This document shows positions 7,093-14,577 of a stretch of 43,370 nucleotides of DNA, one piece after another. The stretch is from Flavobacterium sp. (GTDB taxonomy: Bacteria > Bacteroidota > Bacteroidia > Flavobacteriales > Flavobacteriaceae). Position 1 is the stretch's first letter, and the number at the start of each line of letters is the position of its first letter. Under the pieces are notes generated by a model, which saw only the letters and a program-made list of their open reading frames with translations, searched no databases and was not told the DNA's origin. The stretch is from the NCBI RefSeq assembly GCF_030146175.1, contig NZ_JASLCE010000057.1, positions 1 through 43,370 on the forward strand. Direction: 5' to 3'. Both the position numbers and the translations under genes were made by a program.

Positions 7093-7515
7093 TTATAGGG
7101 AGTGATAATGTATTTTAATTTCAACTTTGGCAAACTGACGGAACATTTCCATCACGCCACAGTATTTTTCCACAGAAAGGTTGACCGCTTTTTCCAGTTT
7201 TTTTGGCTCAAGGTTATTGCCGTAAAAATGGTAATCTACCCGAACGGTATGGTAGGTTTTCGGATGTTCTTCCGTTAATTCCCCTTCCGTTTCGATCGTA
7301 AAATCGGCCACTTCCAATTTCATTTTTTCGATAAGTGACGCCACATCCAATCCGGTACAACCGGCCAATGCCGACAACATCAATGCTTTTGGACGCAGTC
7401 CTTTTCCTTCTCCTCCATTTTCCGGTCCGGCATCAATCGTCATTAAATCACCACTGGGATTTGTCGATTCAAATTGCATTTTCCCTAACCATTTGGTACG
7501 TACCTGATGTGTCAT
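7093..7515 (-). CDS. OsmC family protein
   Basis: The protein has 140 residues. OsmC/Ohr proteins reduce organic peroxides with two cysteines. The two cysteines are seen in ALAGCTGLD (about residue 53) and VEKYCGVMEM (about residue 118), in the usual positions. The text GGEGKGLRPKALMLSALAGC is characteristic of the YhfA-like branch rather than Ohr, so a peroxidase role is likely but not proved. The start codon overlaps the rsmI stop as ATGA (7512-7515), so translation is probably coupled. It is followed by the palindrome at 7055-7087 and then recJ. Confidence 0.88.
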   Translation of the reverse strand: MTHQVRTKWLGKMQFESTNPSGDLMTIDAGPENGGEGKGLRPKALMLSALAGCTGLDVASLIEKMKLEVADFTIETEGELTEEHPKTYHTVRVDYHFYGNNLEPKKLEKAVNLSVEKYCGVMEMFRQFAKVEIKIHYHSL

Positions 7516-8222
7516 ATCGCTTCGTTTTTATCTTTTTTCGTTTCTTTTTCCGTGATCTTACCGCCTACAATCACTACAATTTCCCCTTTTGGTGGTTTGG
7601 CTTCAAAGTGTTGTAAAACTTCTTCGGCGGTTCCGCGTACGGTTTCTTCGTGTAATTTGGACAATTCCCGTGATACTGAAACCGGTCGGTCGGCTCCGAA
7701 ATACTGTATAAACTCGGCTAATGTTTTCACCAGTTTATGTGGCGAAACATATAAAATCATCGTACGGGTTTCTTCCGCTAATGCAAGATAACGCGTCTGA
7801 CGGCCTTTTTTATCCGGCAAAAAGCCTTCGAATATAAATTTGTCATTTGGCAATCCGCTATTGACCAAAGCCGGTACAAAAGCCGTAGCTCCGGGTAAAC
7901 ATTCCACTTCGATTTTGTTTTCCACGCAAGCGCGGGTCAATAAAAATCCGGGATCGGAAATGGCCGGTGTTCCCGCATCCGAAATCAACGCGATCGTTTC
8001 TCCGGATTGTAGTCTTCGGATAATATAATCGACCGTTTTGTGTTCGTTATGCATATGATGACTTTGCATCGGCGTAGCGATCTCGAAATGTTTAAGCAGT
8101 TTTCCGCTGTTACGGGTATCTTCCGCCAAAATCAAATCGACTTCCTTTAAAATACGGATCGCCCGGAAAGTCATGTCTTCCAGATTTCCGATTGGCGTTG
8201 GGACCAAATATAATTTAGACAT
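7512..8222 (-). CDS. rsmI: 16S rRNA (cytidine1402-2'-O)-methyltransferase
   Basis: RsmI methylates the ribose of C1402 in the 16S rRNA decoding centre using S-adenosylmethionine. The protein begins MSKLYLVPTPIGNLEDMTFRA, the highly conserved family start, so the ATG at 8222 is chosen; an upstream ATG at 8252 would add ten unconserved residues. Other signatures are LAEDTRNSGKLLKHF, ISDAGTPAISDPG (the methyl-donor site region), LPGATAFVPALVNSGL and FEGFLPDKKGRQ. The length of 236 residues is normal. Its stop overlaps the next gene's ATG by four bases. A hairpin at 8237-8276 lies directly upstream. Confidence 0.95.
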   Translation of the reverse strand: MSKLYLVPTPIGNLEDMTFRAIRILKEVDLILAEDTRNSGKLLKHFEIATPMQSHHMHNEHKTVDYIIRRLQSGETIALISDAGTPAISDPGFLLTRACVENKIEVECLPGATAFVPALVNSGLPNDKFIFEGFLPDKKGRQTRYLALAEETRTMILYVSPHKLVKTLAEFIQYFGADRPVSVSRELSKLHEETVRGTAEEVLQHFEAKPPKGEIVVIVGGKITEKETKKDKNEAI

Positions 8223-8236
8223 AGCGTAAAATTTAA

Positions 8237-8276
8237 ACACCAATCGGCACAAACCGCAGTTTATACCGATTGGTGT
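8237..8276 (-). terminator. Hairpin between the Glu-rich gene and rsmI, probable terminator or attenuator
   Basis: ACACCAATCGG (8237-8247) pairs perfectly with CCGATTGGTGT (8266-8276) around an 18-base loop. On the minus strand it comes 19 bp after the stop of the 8295 gene and is followed by TTTAAATTTT, a weak T-run. It ends only 14 bp before the rsmI start, so rsmI transcription must read through it or begin inside it. Confidence 0.5.
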
Positions 8277-8294
8277 AATGAATTGGTATCGTGA

Positions 8295-9317
8295 TTATGA
8301 AAAACGTTTCTCGACGATCTCCATAAAGCGTGTTTCGTATTCTTCTTTTCCTTCCCAGTTGTTGTAGTCCGGTTTTACCAGATCTTCAATAAAATTATGG
8401 GCGTCCTGATAATTGTCAAAACTGTTTAATTGCGACAATACGCGATTCAAATCTTCTCCGCTTCCGCCAAAAAGATTTTTTTCAAAAGCGATACGGTCGT
8501 TTAATCCCAACGAGATCGATTTCCCCATAGCATCGGTTTTACGACTATAGGCATCTTTTTCCGCATCAATCGAAACGGATTGTACTTCTGCCTTGGGCTC
8601 GAATACCGGTTCGAAAGTGATGTCGGCTACTTTTTCTACCTCAGCCGGTACATCTTCTACTTTTACAAATTCCGGTTCTTTATAGGTATGCTGCCCTAAC
8701 AAATCCTCCAATGTGATTTGTTGCGCCTCTTTTTTCGGTTCTTCTTTTACCGGTTCAAAAACAGGTTCCTCCGCTACTTCCGGGAAAGCAGCTTTTTCTT
8801 CTTCGATCAGTGGTTCCTCTTCATCCAGATCACTTTCGTCAATGTCAATCTGACCTACGACTACTTTTTCCGCTTCTGCTTCTGCAACAACGGGCTCTTC
8901 TTCCACTTCTTCCTCCTCTTTTTCCGGTTGCGCCACAACTTCTTCAACAGCTGTATTCTCTTCTTCCGAAACCGAAGCTTCTGTAATTACGGCTTCCAGC
9001 GTCTCTTCCGGCGTAGTAATCGTTTCCACCTCCGGTTCATTTTCGGTTACAACCGGTTCTTCTTTTTTCGGCTCTTCAACTACGGTTACGACTTCCGGTT
9101 CCTTATTTTCAAAAGTTTCCTCCAGTTTTTCTTCCAGTTCCGGCAGACCGATCGTTGGCTTCGCTTCTTCAAAATTTTCTTCGTAAAAACGCAATACGGA
9201 TAAGATTTCATATAACTTTTGCGTTTCCTGGTGTAACTGAATTACTTCCGATTTGTTTTTTAATTTCAAAATGCGATGCGCGATACTGATCAACTCGGCC
9301 TCTAACTTTTTCTTCAT
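8295..9317 (-). CDS. Glu-rich acidic hypothetical protein with conserved C-terminal domain
   Basis: The protein has 340 residues. The first 70 are helical (ELISIAHRILKLKNKSEVIQL), residues from about 75 to 260 are low complexity and dominated by Glu, Val and Pro (many EEPV and EEE runs), and the last 85 form a normal-looking helical domain (SLGLNDRIAFEKNLFGG, LNSFDNYQDAHNFIED, WEGKEEYETRFMEIVEKRF). There is no signal peptide or membrane segment, so it is probably cytoplasmic. I recall this architecture, with a variable acidic linker between conserved ends, as a conserved flavobacterial hypothetical; no function is known to me. It is divergent from tdk and followed by rsmI. Confidence 0.75.
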   Translation of the reverse strand: MKKKLEAELISIAHRILKLKNKSEVIQLHQETQKLYEILSVLRFYEENFEEAKPTIGLPELEEKLEETFENKEPEVVTVVEEPKKEEPVVTENEPEVETITTPEETLEAVITEASVSEEENTAVEEVVAQPEKEEEEVEEEPVVAEAEAEKVVVGQIDIDESDLDEEEPLIEEEKAAFPEVAEEPVFEPVKEEPKKEAQQITLEDLLGQHTYKEPEFVKVEDVPAEVEKVADITFEPVFEPKAEVQSVSIDAEKDAYSRKTDAMGKSISLGLNDRIAFEKNLFGGSGEDLNRVLSQLNSFDNYQDAHNFIEDLVKPDYNNWEGKEEYETRFMEIVEKRFS

Positions 9318-9375
9318 AACTTTTGCTTTTATATGGAGTAAAACGATGGTTATTTTAATAAATTTGTTTCCATTA

Positions 9376-9383
9376 CAAAAGTA
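9376..9383 (-). promoter_or_regulatory. -7 promoter element for the Glu-rich gene
   Basis: The minus strand reads TACTTTTG, a full match to TAnnTTTG, about 59 bp before the start codon at 9317. On the plus strand TAAATTTG at 9359-9366 could serve tdk in the same way. No clear -33 boxes were found for either. Confidence 0.3.
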
Positions 9384-9421
9384 ACAGAAAAAAACGCTGT
9401 TTACAGCTTGAAAAGTACAAA

Positions 9422-10045
9422 ATGTTTCTCGAAAATACGGTAAATCATAAAGAACAATTTGGGTGGATTGAAGTCATATGTGGCTCTATGTTTTCCGGTA
9501 AGACGGAAGAATTGATACGCCGTTTAAAAAGGGCTCAGTTCGCCAAACAGCGCGTCGAAATTTTTAAACCGGCCATCGATACCCGTTACCACGATGAGAT
9601 GGTAGTTTCGCACGATTCGAATGAGATTCGGTCGACACCCGTTCCTGCTGCGGCGAATATCCGTATTCTGGCCGATGGCTGTGATGTGGTTGGTATTGAT
9701 GAAGCACAGTTTTTTGACGACGAAATTGTAGCGGTTTGCAACGACCTGGCCAATGCCGGCGTGCGCGTAATCGTTGCCGGTCTGGACATGGATTTTAAAG
9801 GCAATCCCTTTGGTCCGATGCCTGCACTAATGGCTACCGCCGAATATGTTACCAAAGTACACGCCGTATGTACCCGTACCGGAAATCTGGCCAATTACAG
9901 CTTCCGAAAAGCACAAAACGACAACCTTGTCTTGCTTGGTGAAACCGAAGAATACGAACCATTGAGCCGTGCTGCCTATTTTACGGCCATGAAAGAAATG
10001 CAGGAAAAGGAGCGAAATTCTAAAAACAAAAAAAACAACGAATAA
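9422..10045 (+). CDS. tdk: Thymidine kinase (type II)
   Basis: The protein has 207 residues. It phosphorylates thymidine to dTMP in nucleotide salvage. The P-loop is GSMFSGKT at residues 21-28, and the catalytic-base region is [11 protein letters not shown] (residues 91-101). The loop [19 protein letters not shown] is typical of type II enzymes. The zinc-binding lasso is degenerate: E. coli-type enzymes have a Cys-x2-Cys pair here, but the text reads [12 protein letters not shown], and the later Cys/His pair is replaced by [10 protein letters not shown]. From memory this is usual in Bacteroidota. The murF-alr start lies 3 bp after its stop, so the two probably share a transcript. Confidence 0.94.
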   Translation: MFLENTVNHKEQFGWIEVICGSMFSGKTEELIRRLKRAQFAKQRVEIFKPAIDTRYHDEMVVSHDSNEIRSTPVPAAANIRILADGCDVVGIDEAQFFDDEIVAVCNDLANAGVRVIVAGLDMDFKGNPFGPMPALMATAEYVTKVHAVCTRTGNLANYSFRKAQNDNLVLLGETEEYEPLSRAAYFTAMKEMQEKERNSKNKKNNE

Positions 10046-10048
10046 GTT

Positions 10049-12481
10049 TTGAGTTTTACTATTAAAAATATAATCCCTGTCATTGCTGCCAAATGGTATG
10101 GGAATGACGAAAACTGCCCTATCGACAACGTTTCTATCGACAGCCGTTCGTTACAAAACGGTTCCGGAACGTTGTTTTTTGCTTTGGTGGGTCATAACCA
10201 CAATGGTCATGATTATATCGAAAACCTGATCGAAAAAGGCGTTTCCAATTTTGTAGTCCATCATATCCCGGAAAAGCTTAGCGGAAAGGCCAATTTTCTG
10301 GTCGTAACCGATACCCTGCAAAGTTTACAACAGTTTGCCGCTTATTACCGGAAGTTATTCAAGATCCCAGTGATTGGTATAACCGGCAGTAATGGCAAAA
10401 CGATTGTCAAAGAATGGCTTAACTTTTTACTAAGCCCGGAATATACCATCATCCGTAGTCCGAAAAGTTACAACTCACAAGTGGGCGTACCGTTATCCGT
10501 TATCGGGATTAACGAAAAACACAATCTGGGCATTTTCGAAGCCGGGATTTCCACTACCGGCGAAATGGAAAAACTGGAACCGATAATCAAACCAACGATC
10601 GGTATTCTAACCAATATCGGAACCGCACACGACGAAGGTTTTATCGATCGCCGTCAGAAAATAACCGAAAAAATCAAACTTTTCCAAAACGCAGACGTAC
10701 TGATTTACCAGAAAAATGACGTTATCGATTCATTATTAGATATAAATCGTAAAACGTTTTCCTGGAGTTTTGACGATCCCAAAGCCGACGTTGTCATTCA
10801 AAAACAAGGCAATTCACTTGACATCACACATCAGGAACAGCACTTTTCGGTGACAGTCCCATTTCAGGATGCCGCTTCGGTGGAAAACACCATCCACTGT
10901 CTGATGACCTTATTGTATTTGGGCTATACCGAATCGGTTATACAGGAACGCATTCCGAATCTGTATCCGGTGGAAATGCGTTTACAGGTTAAAAACGGAA
11001 TTCACAATTGTACCATTATCGACGACAGTTACAGCTCCGATTACCAATCGTTAAAAATCGCGTTGGACTTTCTCGAACAACATAAAACACATCAAAAGAA
11101 AACGGTCATTCTTTCGGATATTTTCCAAAGTGGTTTCCCAGTGGACGAACTGTATTCTAAAGTAGCTCATTTGTTAACCCGCAATAAAATTGAACGGGTA
11201 ATCGGTATTGGCGAAACCATTAGCCGTTATTTATCCGATTTTAAAGGTTTTATTCCATTTAAAAACACTTCGGATTTTCTGAATCAATACAATCCGGCAG
11301 CTTTCGAAAATGAAACAATTTTAGTGAAAGGCGCACGGAATTTTCACTTTGAAGAAATCGTAACCCTTCTGGAGGAAAAAACGCACGAAACCGTATTGGA
11401 AATCAACCTAAATGCGATTAGTCATAACCTTAATTTTTACAAGTCGAAACTAAAACCGGGCACTAAGGTAATGGTCATGGTAAAAGCTTTCGGATACGGA
11501 AGTGGTAGTTTTGAAATTGCCAAATTACTCGCCCATCACAAAGTGGATTATCTGGGCGTAGCTTTTGCCGATGAAGGGATTGCATTGCGCAACGCCGGCA
11601 TCGACATGCCTATTATCGTAATGAATCCGGAAAACAGTGCTTTTTCGGCTATGGTCGCCTATAATCTCGAACCCGAAATCTATTCGCCCGAGGTATTGAA
11701 GCGTTTTATTACGCTGGCACAACAAAAAAACCTGTCGAATTATCCGATTCATATCAAACTGGATACGGGTATGCACCGACTGGGATTTGAAGCCGGAAAC
11801 CTGAACGAGCTGATTCAACTGTTACAACACAATAATTTTGTTTCGGTAAAAAGTATTTTCTCGCACCTTTCGGCTAGTGACGGACCGGAGTTTAATGATT
11901 TCACCTTACATCAGATTCACACTTTTGATCAGTGGTCACAACAAATTATAACCGCGTTGCAAATCCAACCGATACGCCATATCCTAAACACCTCTGGGAT
12001 CTACAATTTCCCGGAATATCAATTTGACATGGTACGCCTTGGCATTGGTTTATACGGCGTAGGGAACGACGAAAACGAGATGAAACAGTTGGAAAACGTT
12101 GGCACTCTAAAAACCGTGATTCTACAAATCAAAGACGTACCAACCGGTGACAGTGTGGGATATAGTCGAAAATTTATGGCAACACATCAAACCCGAACGG
12201 CAACCATTCCGATCGGATATGCCGACGGTATTCCGCGAAGTTGGGGCAATCAAAAAGGTTATGTGATGATCAAAAACCAGAAAGCACCGATTATCGGCAA
12301 TATCTGTATGGACATGTTAATGGTCGACATTACCGATATTAACTGTAAAGAAGGCGATAGTGTGATCCTCTTTGGCGAACAACCACGGGTAACCGAAATC
12401 GCCAAAACGATTGGTACCATACCGTATGAAATCCTGACCAGCATTTCCCAACGGGTAAAACGCATTTTCTATAAAGAATAA
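10049..12481 (+). CDS. murF-alr: Bifunctional MurF ligase / alanine racemase fusion
   Basis: The protein has 810 residues. The N-terminal half (1-440) is MurF, which adds D-Ala-D-Ala to the UDP-MurNAc tripeptide: the ATP loop is GITGSNGKT (110-118), followed by NSQVGVPLSV and GIFEAGIST. The C-terminal half (from about 445) is alanine racemase, which makes D-Ala: the PLP lysine is Lys479 in VMVKAFGYG, followed by HIKLDTGMHRLGF, Tyr705 in VGYSRKF as the probable second base, and GNICMDMLMVD. The fusion joins the enzyme making D-Ala with the one using D-Ala-D-Ala and is typical of Bacteroidota. The start is a TTG at 10049; no in-frame ATG lies near, and the SFTIKNI text is the expected N-terminus. 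Confidence 0.95.
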   Translation: MSFTIKNIIPVIAAKWYGNDENCPIDNVSIDSRSLQNGSGTLFFALVGHNHNGHDYIENLIEKGVSNFVVHHIPEKLSGKANFLVVTDTLQSLQQFAAYYRKLFKIPVIGITGSNGKTIVKEWLNFLLSPEYTIIRSPKSYNSQVGVPLSVIGINEKHNLGIFEAGISTTGEMEKLEPIIKPTIGILTNIGTAHDEGFIDRRQKITEKIKLFQNADVLIYQKNDVIDSLLDINRKTFSWSFDDPKADVVIQKQGNSLDITHQEQHFSVTVPFQDAASVENTIHCLMTLLYLGYTESVIQERIPNLYPVEMRLQVKNGIHNCTIIDDSYSSDYQSLKIALDFLEQHKTHQKKTVILSDIFQSGFPVDELYSKVAHLLTRNKIERVIGIGETISRYLSDFKGFIPFKNTSDFLNQYNPAAFENETILVKGARNFHFEEIVTLLEEKTHETVLEINLNAISHNLNFYKSKLKPGTKVMVMVKAFGYGSGSFEIAKLLAHHKVDYLGVAFADEGIALRNAGIDMPIIVMNPENSAFSAMVAYNLEPEIYSPEVLKRFITLAQQKNLSNYPIHIKLDTGMHRLGFEAGNLNELIQLLQHNNFVSVKSIFSHLSASDGPEFNDFTLHQIHTFDQWSQQIITALQIQPIRHILNTSGIYNFPEYQFDMVRLGIGLYGVGNDENEMKQLENVGTLKTVILQIKDVPTGDSVGYSRKFMATHQTRTATIPIGYADGIPRSWGNQKGYVMIKNQKAPIIGNICMDMLMVDITDINCKEGDSVILFGEQPRVTEIAKTIGTIPYEILTSISQRVKRIFYKE

Positions 12482-12496
12482 AAAATACTACTAAAA

Positions 12497-12529
12497 TTGT
12501 TAAAATTTTAATCGGTTTTAGTACTTTAG
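12497..12529 (+). promoter_or_regulatory. Possible mscL promoter
   Basis: TTG at 12497-12499 and TACTTTAG at 12522-12529 are 22 bp apart, fitting the -33/-7 layout with one mismatch in the -7 box. It lies 35 bp before the mscL start. Confidence 0.3.
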
Positions 12530-12564
12530 TGTTACGTAAATTTTTAACTAAAATAGTATAAGGT

Positions 12565-12942
12565 ATGGGAATGTTATCAGAATTTAAGGAATTTGCCATG
12601 AAAGGCAACGTTGTAGATCTTGCAATCGGGGTTATCATTGGCGGTGCTTTCGGTAAAATTGTCAGTTCGTTTATCGATGATGTGATTACACCTTTATTGT
12701 TAAAACCAGCACTGGAAGCGGCTAATTTGTCCAAAATCGAAGAGCTTACCATTTTTGGTGGCGTCAAGTACGGTATGTTTTTATCGGCCGTTATCAATTT
12801 TGTGATCGTAGCCTTTGTGTTATTTTTATTGATCAAAGGAATTAATTCCGCGAAGAAAAAAGAAGCACCGGCTCCTGCTGCTCCGGCCGGACCAACTCAG
12901 GAAGAATTATTGGCTGAAATCCGCGATTTATTGAAAAAATAA
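12565..12942 (+). CDS. mscL: Large-conductance mechanosensitive channel MscL
   Basis: The protein has 125 residues. It forms a pentameric pore in the inner membrane that opens under osmotic shock. The N-terminal amphipathic helix and first membrane segment read FKEFAMKGNVVDLAIGVIIG, nearly diagnostic. The second membrane segment is AVINFVIVAFVLFLLIKGI (about residues 75-95). It ends in an Ala/Pro linker (APAPAAPAGPTQ) and the cytoplasmic helix EELLAEIRDLL. The first ATG gives MGMLSEF; the ATG two codons later is also possible. A strong terminator follows at 12964-12992, so it is probably a single-gene unit. Confidence 0.97.
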   Translation: MGMLSEFKEFAMKGNVVDLAIGVIIGGAFGKIVSSFIDDVITPLLLKPALEAANLSKIEELTIFGGVKYGMFLSAVINFVIVAFVLFLLIKGINSAKKKEAPAPAAPAGPTQEELLAEIRDLLKK

Positions 12943-12963
12943 TCGTCCTCCATAGTCTAAATG

Positions 12964-12992
12964 AAACCGTTCCTAATCCGAACGGTTTTTTT
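12964..12992 (+). terminator. Rho-independent terminator after mscL
   Basis: AAACCGTTC (12964-12972) pairs with GAACGGTTT (12980-12988) around a 7-base loop, followed by a T-run to 12992. Confidence 0.88.
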
Positions 12993-12997
12993 ATTTA

Positions 12998-13030
12998 TTG
13001 TTTTTTTAACAGCTTTATTATTTACATTTG
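12998..13030 (+). promoter_or_regulatory. Probable asd promoter
   Basis: TTG at 12998-13000 and TACATTTG at 13023-13030 (full TAnnTTTG match) are 22 bp apart, directly after the mscL terminator and 37 bp before the asd start. Confidence 0.5.
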
Positions 13031-13067
13031 TTCTACTAAAAATTAACTATATAACACCTCTATTAAA

Positions 13068-14057
13068 ATGAAAGTAGCCGTTGTAGGAGCCACCGGAATG
13101 GTAGGCGAAGTAATGTTACAATTACTGGCAGAAAGAAACTTCCCCGTAACCGAATTAATTCCTGTCGCTTCCGAAAAGTCGGTCGGAAAACAAATCGAAT
13201 TTAAGGGAAAATCATATGCGGTAGTAGGATTACAAACAGCGGTTGATCTGAAACCTGAAATTGCCATTTTTTCTGCCGGCGGACAAACATCGTTAGACTG
13301 GGCTCCAAAATTTGCAGAAGTGGGCACAACCGTTATCGACAATTCATCCGCATGGCGCATGGATCCTACGAAAAAACTGGTGGTTCCGGAGATTAACGCT
13401 TCAACATTAACCAAAGAAGACAAAATTATTGCCAACCCAAACTGTTCGACAATTCAAATGGTAATGGTATTAGCGCCGTTACACCAAAAATACGGTATCA
13501 AACGCGTGGTGGTTTCGACTTACCAATCGATTACCGGAACAGGTGTTAAAGCGGTAAAACAACTGGAAAACGAATATGCCGGAATTCAGGGCGAAATGGC
13601 TTATCCGTATCCGATTCACCGCAATGCTATTCCGCAATGTGATGTTTTTGAGGAAAACGGTTATACCAAAGAAGAAATGAAACTGGTTCGCGAAACACAA
13701 AAAATCATGAACGATAAAACGATTGCCGTTACGGCTACTGCTATCCGTATTCCGGTAGTGGGCGGTCATAGCGAATCGGTAAATATCCAATTTGCAAATG
13801 ATTTTGACGTAACTGAGGTTCGCACTATTTTACACCATACACCTGGTGTTGTGGTTCAGGATAATATCGATACCAAAACCTATCCGATGCCCATTTATGC
13901 GCATGGTAAAGACGATGTATTTGTAGGGCGTATCCGTCGTGACGAAAGTCAGCCGAATACCTTAAACATGTGGATTGTGGCCGACAACCTTCGAAAAGGA
14001 GCCGCAACCAACACGATTCAAATCGCTGAATACCTGGTGGCAAACAACTTAGTATAA
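13068..14057 (+). CDS. asd: Aspartate-semialdehyde dehydrogenase
   Basis: The protein has 329 residues. It reduces aspartyl phosphate to aspartate semialdehyde with NADPH, the branch point to lysine/diaminopimelate, methionine and threonine. The nucleotide-binding motif is VAVVGATGMVGEVML at the N-terminus. The catalytic cysteine is Cys126 in IIANPNCSTIQMV. The substrate region includes YQSITGTGVKAVKQL, the family's acid/base histidine is in VVGGHSESVNI, and VGRIRRDES follows near the C-terminus. It has its own promoter and a strong terminator, so it is probably transcribed alone. Diaminopimelate made through this step feeds the same cell-wall pathway as the nearby murF-alr. Confidence 0.96.
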   Translation: MKVAVVGATGMVGEVMLQLLAERNFPVTELIPVASEKSVGKQIEFKGKSYAVVGLQTAVDLKPEIAIFSAGGQTSLDWAPKFAEVGTTVIDNSSAWRMDPTKKLVVPEINASTLTKEDKIIANPNCSTIQMVMVLAPLHQKYGIKRVVVSTYQSITGTGVKAVKQLENEYAGIQGEMAYPYPIHRNAIPQCDVFEENGYTKEEMKLVRETQKIMNDKTIAVTATAIRIPVVGGHSESVNIQFANDFDVTEVRTILHHTPGVVVQDNIDTKTYPMPIYAHGKDDVFVGRIRRDESQPNTLNMWIVADNLRKGAATNTIQIAEYLVANNLV

Positions 14058-14078
14058 ACCCTGTTTTATCACAATACT

Positions 14079-14137
14079 AACCGTTTTATTTTGGCAAAGC
14101 TTAAATTTTGTTAAAATAAAACGGTTTTCTTTTTTTC
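14079..14137 (+). terminator. Strong hairpin terminator after asd
   Basis: AACCGTTTTATTTT (14079-14092) pairs perfectly over 14 bp with AAAATAAAACGGTT (14113-14126), followed by a T-rich run to 14137. It separates asd from the metal-uptake operon. Confidence 0.88.
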
Positions 14138-14143
14138 GTTTTC

Positions 14144-14151
14144 TATATTTG
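14144..14151 (+). promoter_or_regulatory. -7 promoter element of the metal-uptake operon
   Basis: TATATTTG matches TAnnTTTG fully and ends 6 bp before the ATG at 14158, immediately after the asd terminator. Transcription from here would give a leaderless or nearly leaderless mRNA. No clear -33 box and no recognisable metal-regulator box were found. Confidence 0.45.
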
Positions 14152-14157
14152 CAGGGA

Positions 14158-14505
14158 ATGAAAAAGAAACTGGCGATATTTAACCTTTCTCTAATTCTGG
14201 CGGTATTGTTTGCAATACTGTTCCAGTCGGTTCATTCATTCGAACATTTGGCAGAGGAATTTACACACGAACACTGCCATCATAAATACGATATATCCAA
14301 AACAGAATTCACGCATGCCCATCATGATTTCGATCATTGTTTTGCCTGCGAATTTACATTTAGCAGTTACCTGCCAACCGAATTCTTTTCGTTTACCTTT
14401 ACCAATACCTCCAAAACCCTAACGCAACACATAGCGAAAACAGAAAAACCGATTGTTTTTTCCGGTTCATTCTTTTCGTTACGGGCTCCCCCTGTATTCG
14501 CATAA
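14158..14505 (+). CDS. Small His-rich exported protein, first gene of the metal-uptake operon
   Basis: From the ATG at 14158 the protein has 115 residues. A hydrophobic stretch (LAIFNLSLILAVLFAILF) forms a signal peptide or membrane anchor. A His/Cys-rich segment follows, with HEHCHHKYD and then THAHHDFDHCFACEF, a likely metal-binding patch. After it come FFSFTFTN and the extreme C-terminus SFFSLRAPPVFA. The C-terminal LRxPPxF and the FFSFT motif recur in the small gene at 16958, on the other side of the receptor, so the two are probably related. I do not know a named family. A role in handling a transition metal (zinc or copper are candidates) is inferred from the His-rich text and the receptor context. 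Confidence 0.75.
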   Translation: MKKKLAIFNLSLILAVLFAILFQSVHSFEHLAEEFTHEHCHHKYDISKTEFTHAHHDFDHCFACEFTFSSYLPTEFFSFTFTNTSKTLTQHIAKTEKPIVFSGSFFSLRAPPVFA

Positions 14506-14577
14506 TTATACCAGTAGTTCCGCTTCATAATCCGTTTGGTTTTATGGGCTATCGTATATTATCTGAATCAGGAAAAA

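Noticed and set aside
8718..9203. A 161-codon Phe/Arg-rich open frame on the plus strand
   Set aside because: It is the mirror of the Glu-rich repeats of the minus-strand gene (gaa/gag read backwards as ttc/ctc) and has no start signals or protein-like composition.
12339..12836. A 165-codon minus-strand frame across the murF-alr end and mscL
   Set aside because: It runs antisense through two well-supported genes and the intergenic region and has no recognisable domain.
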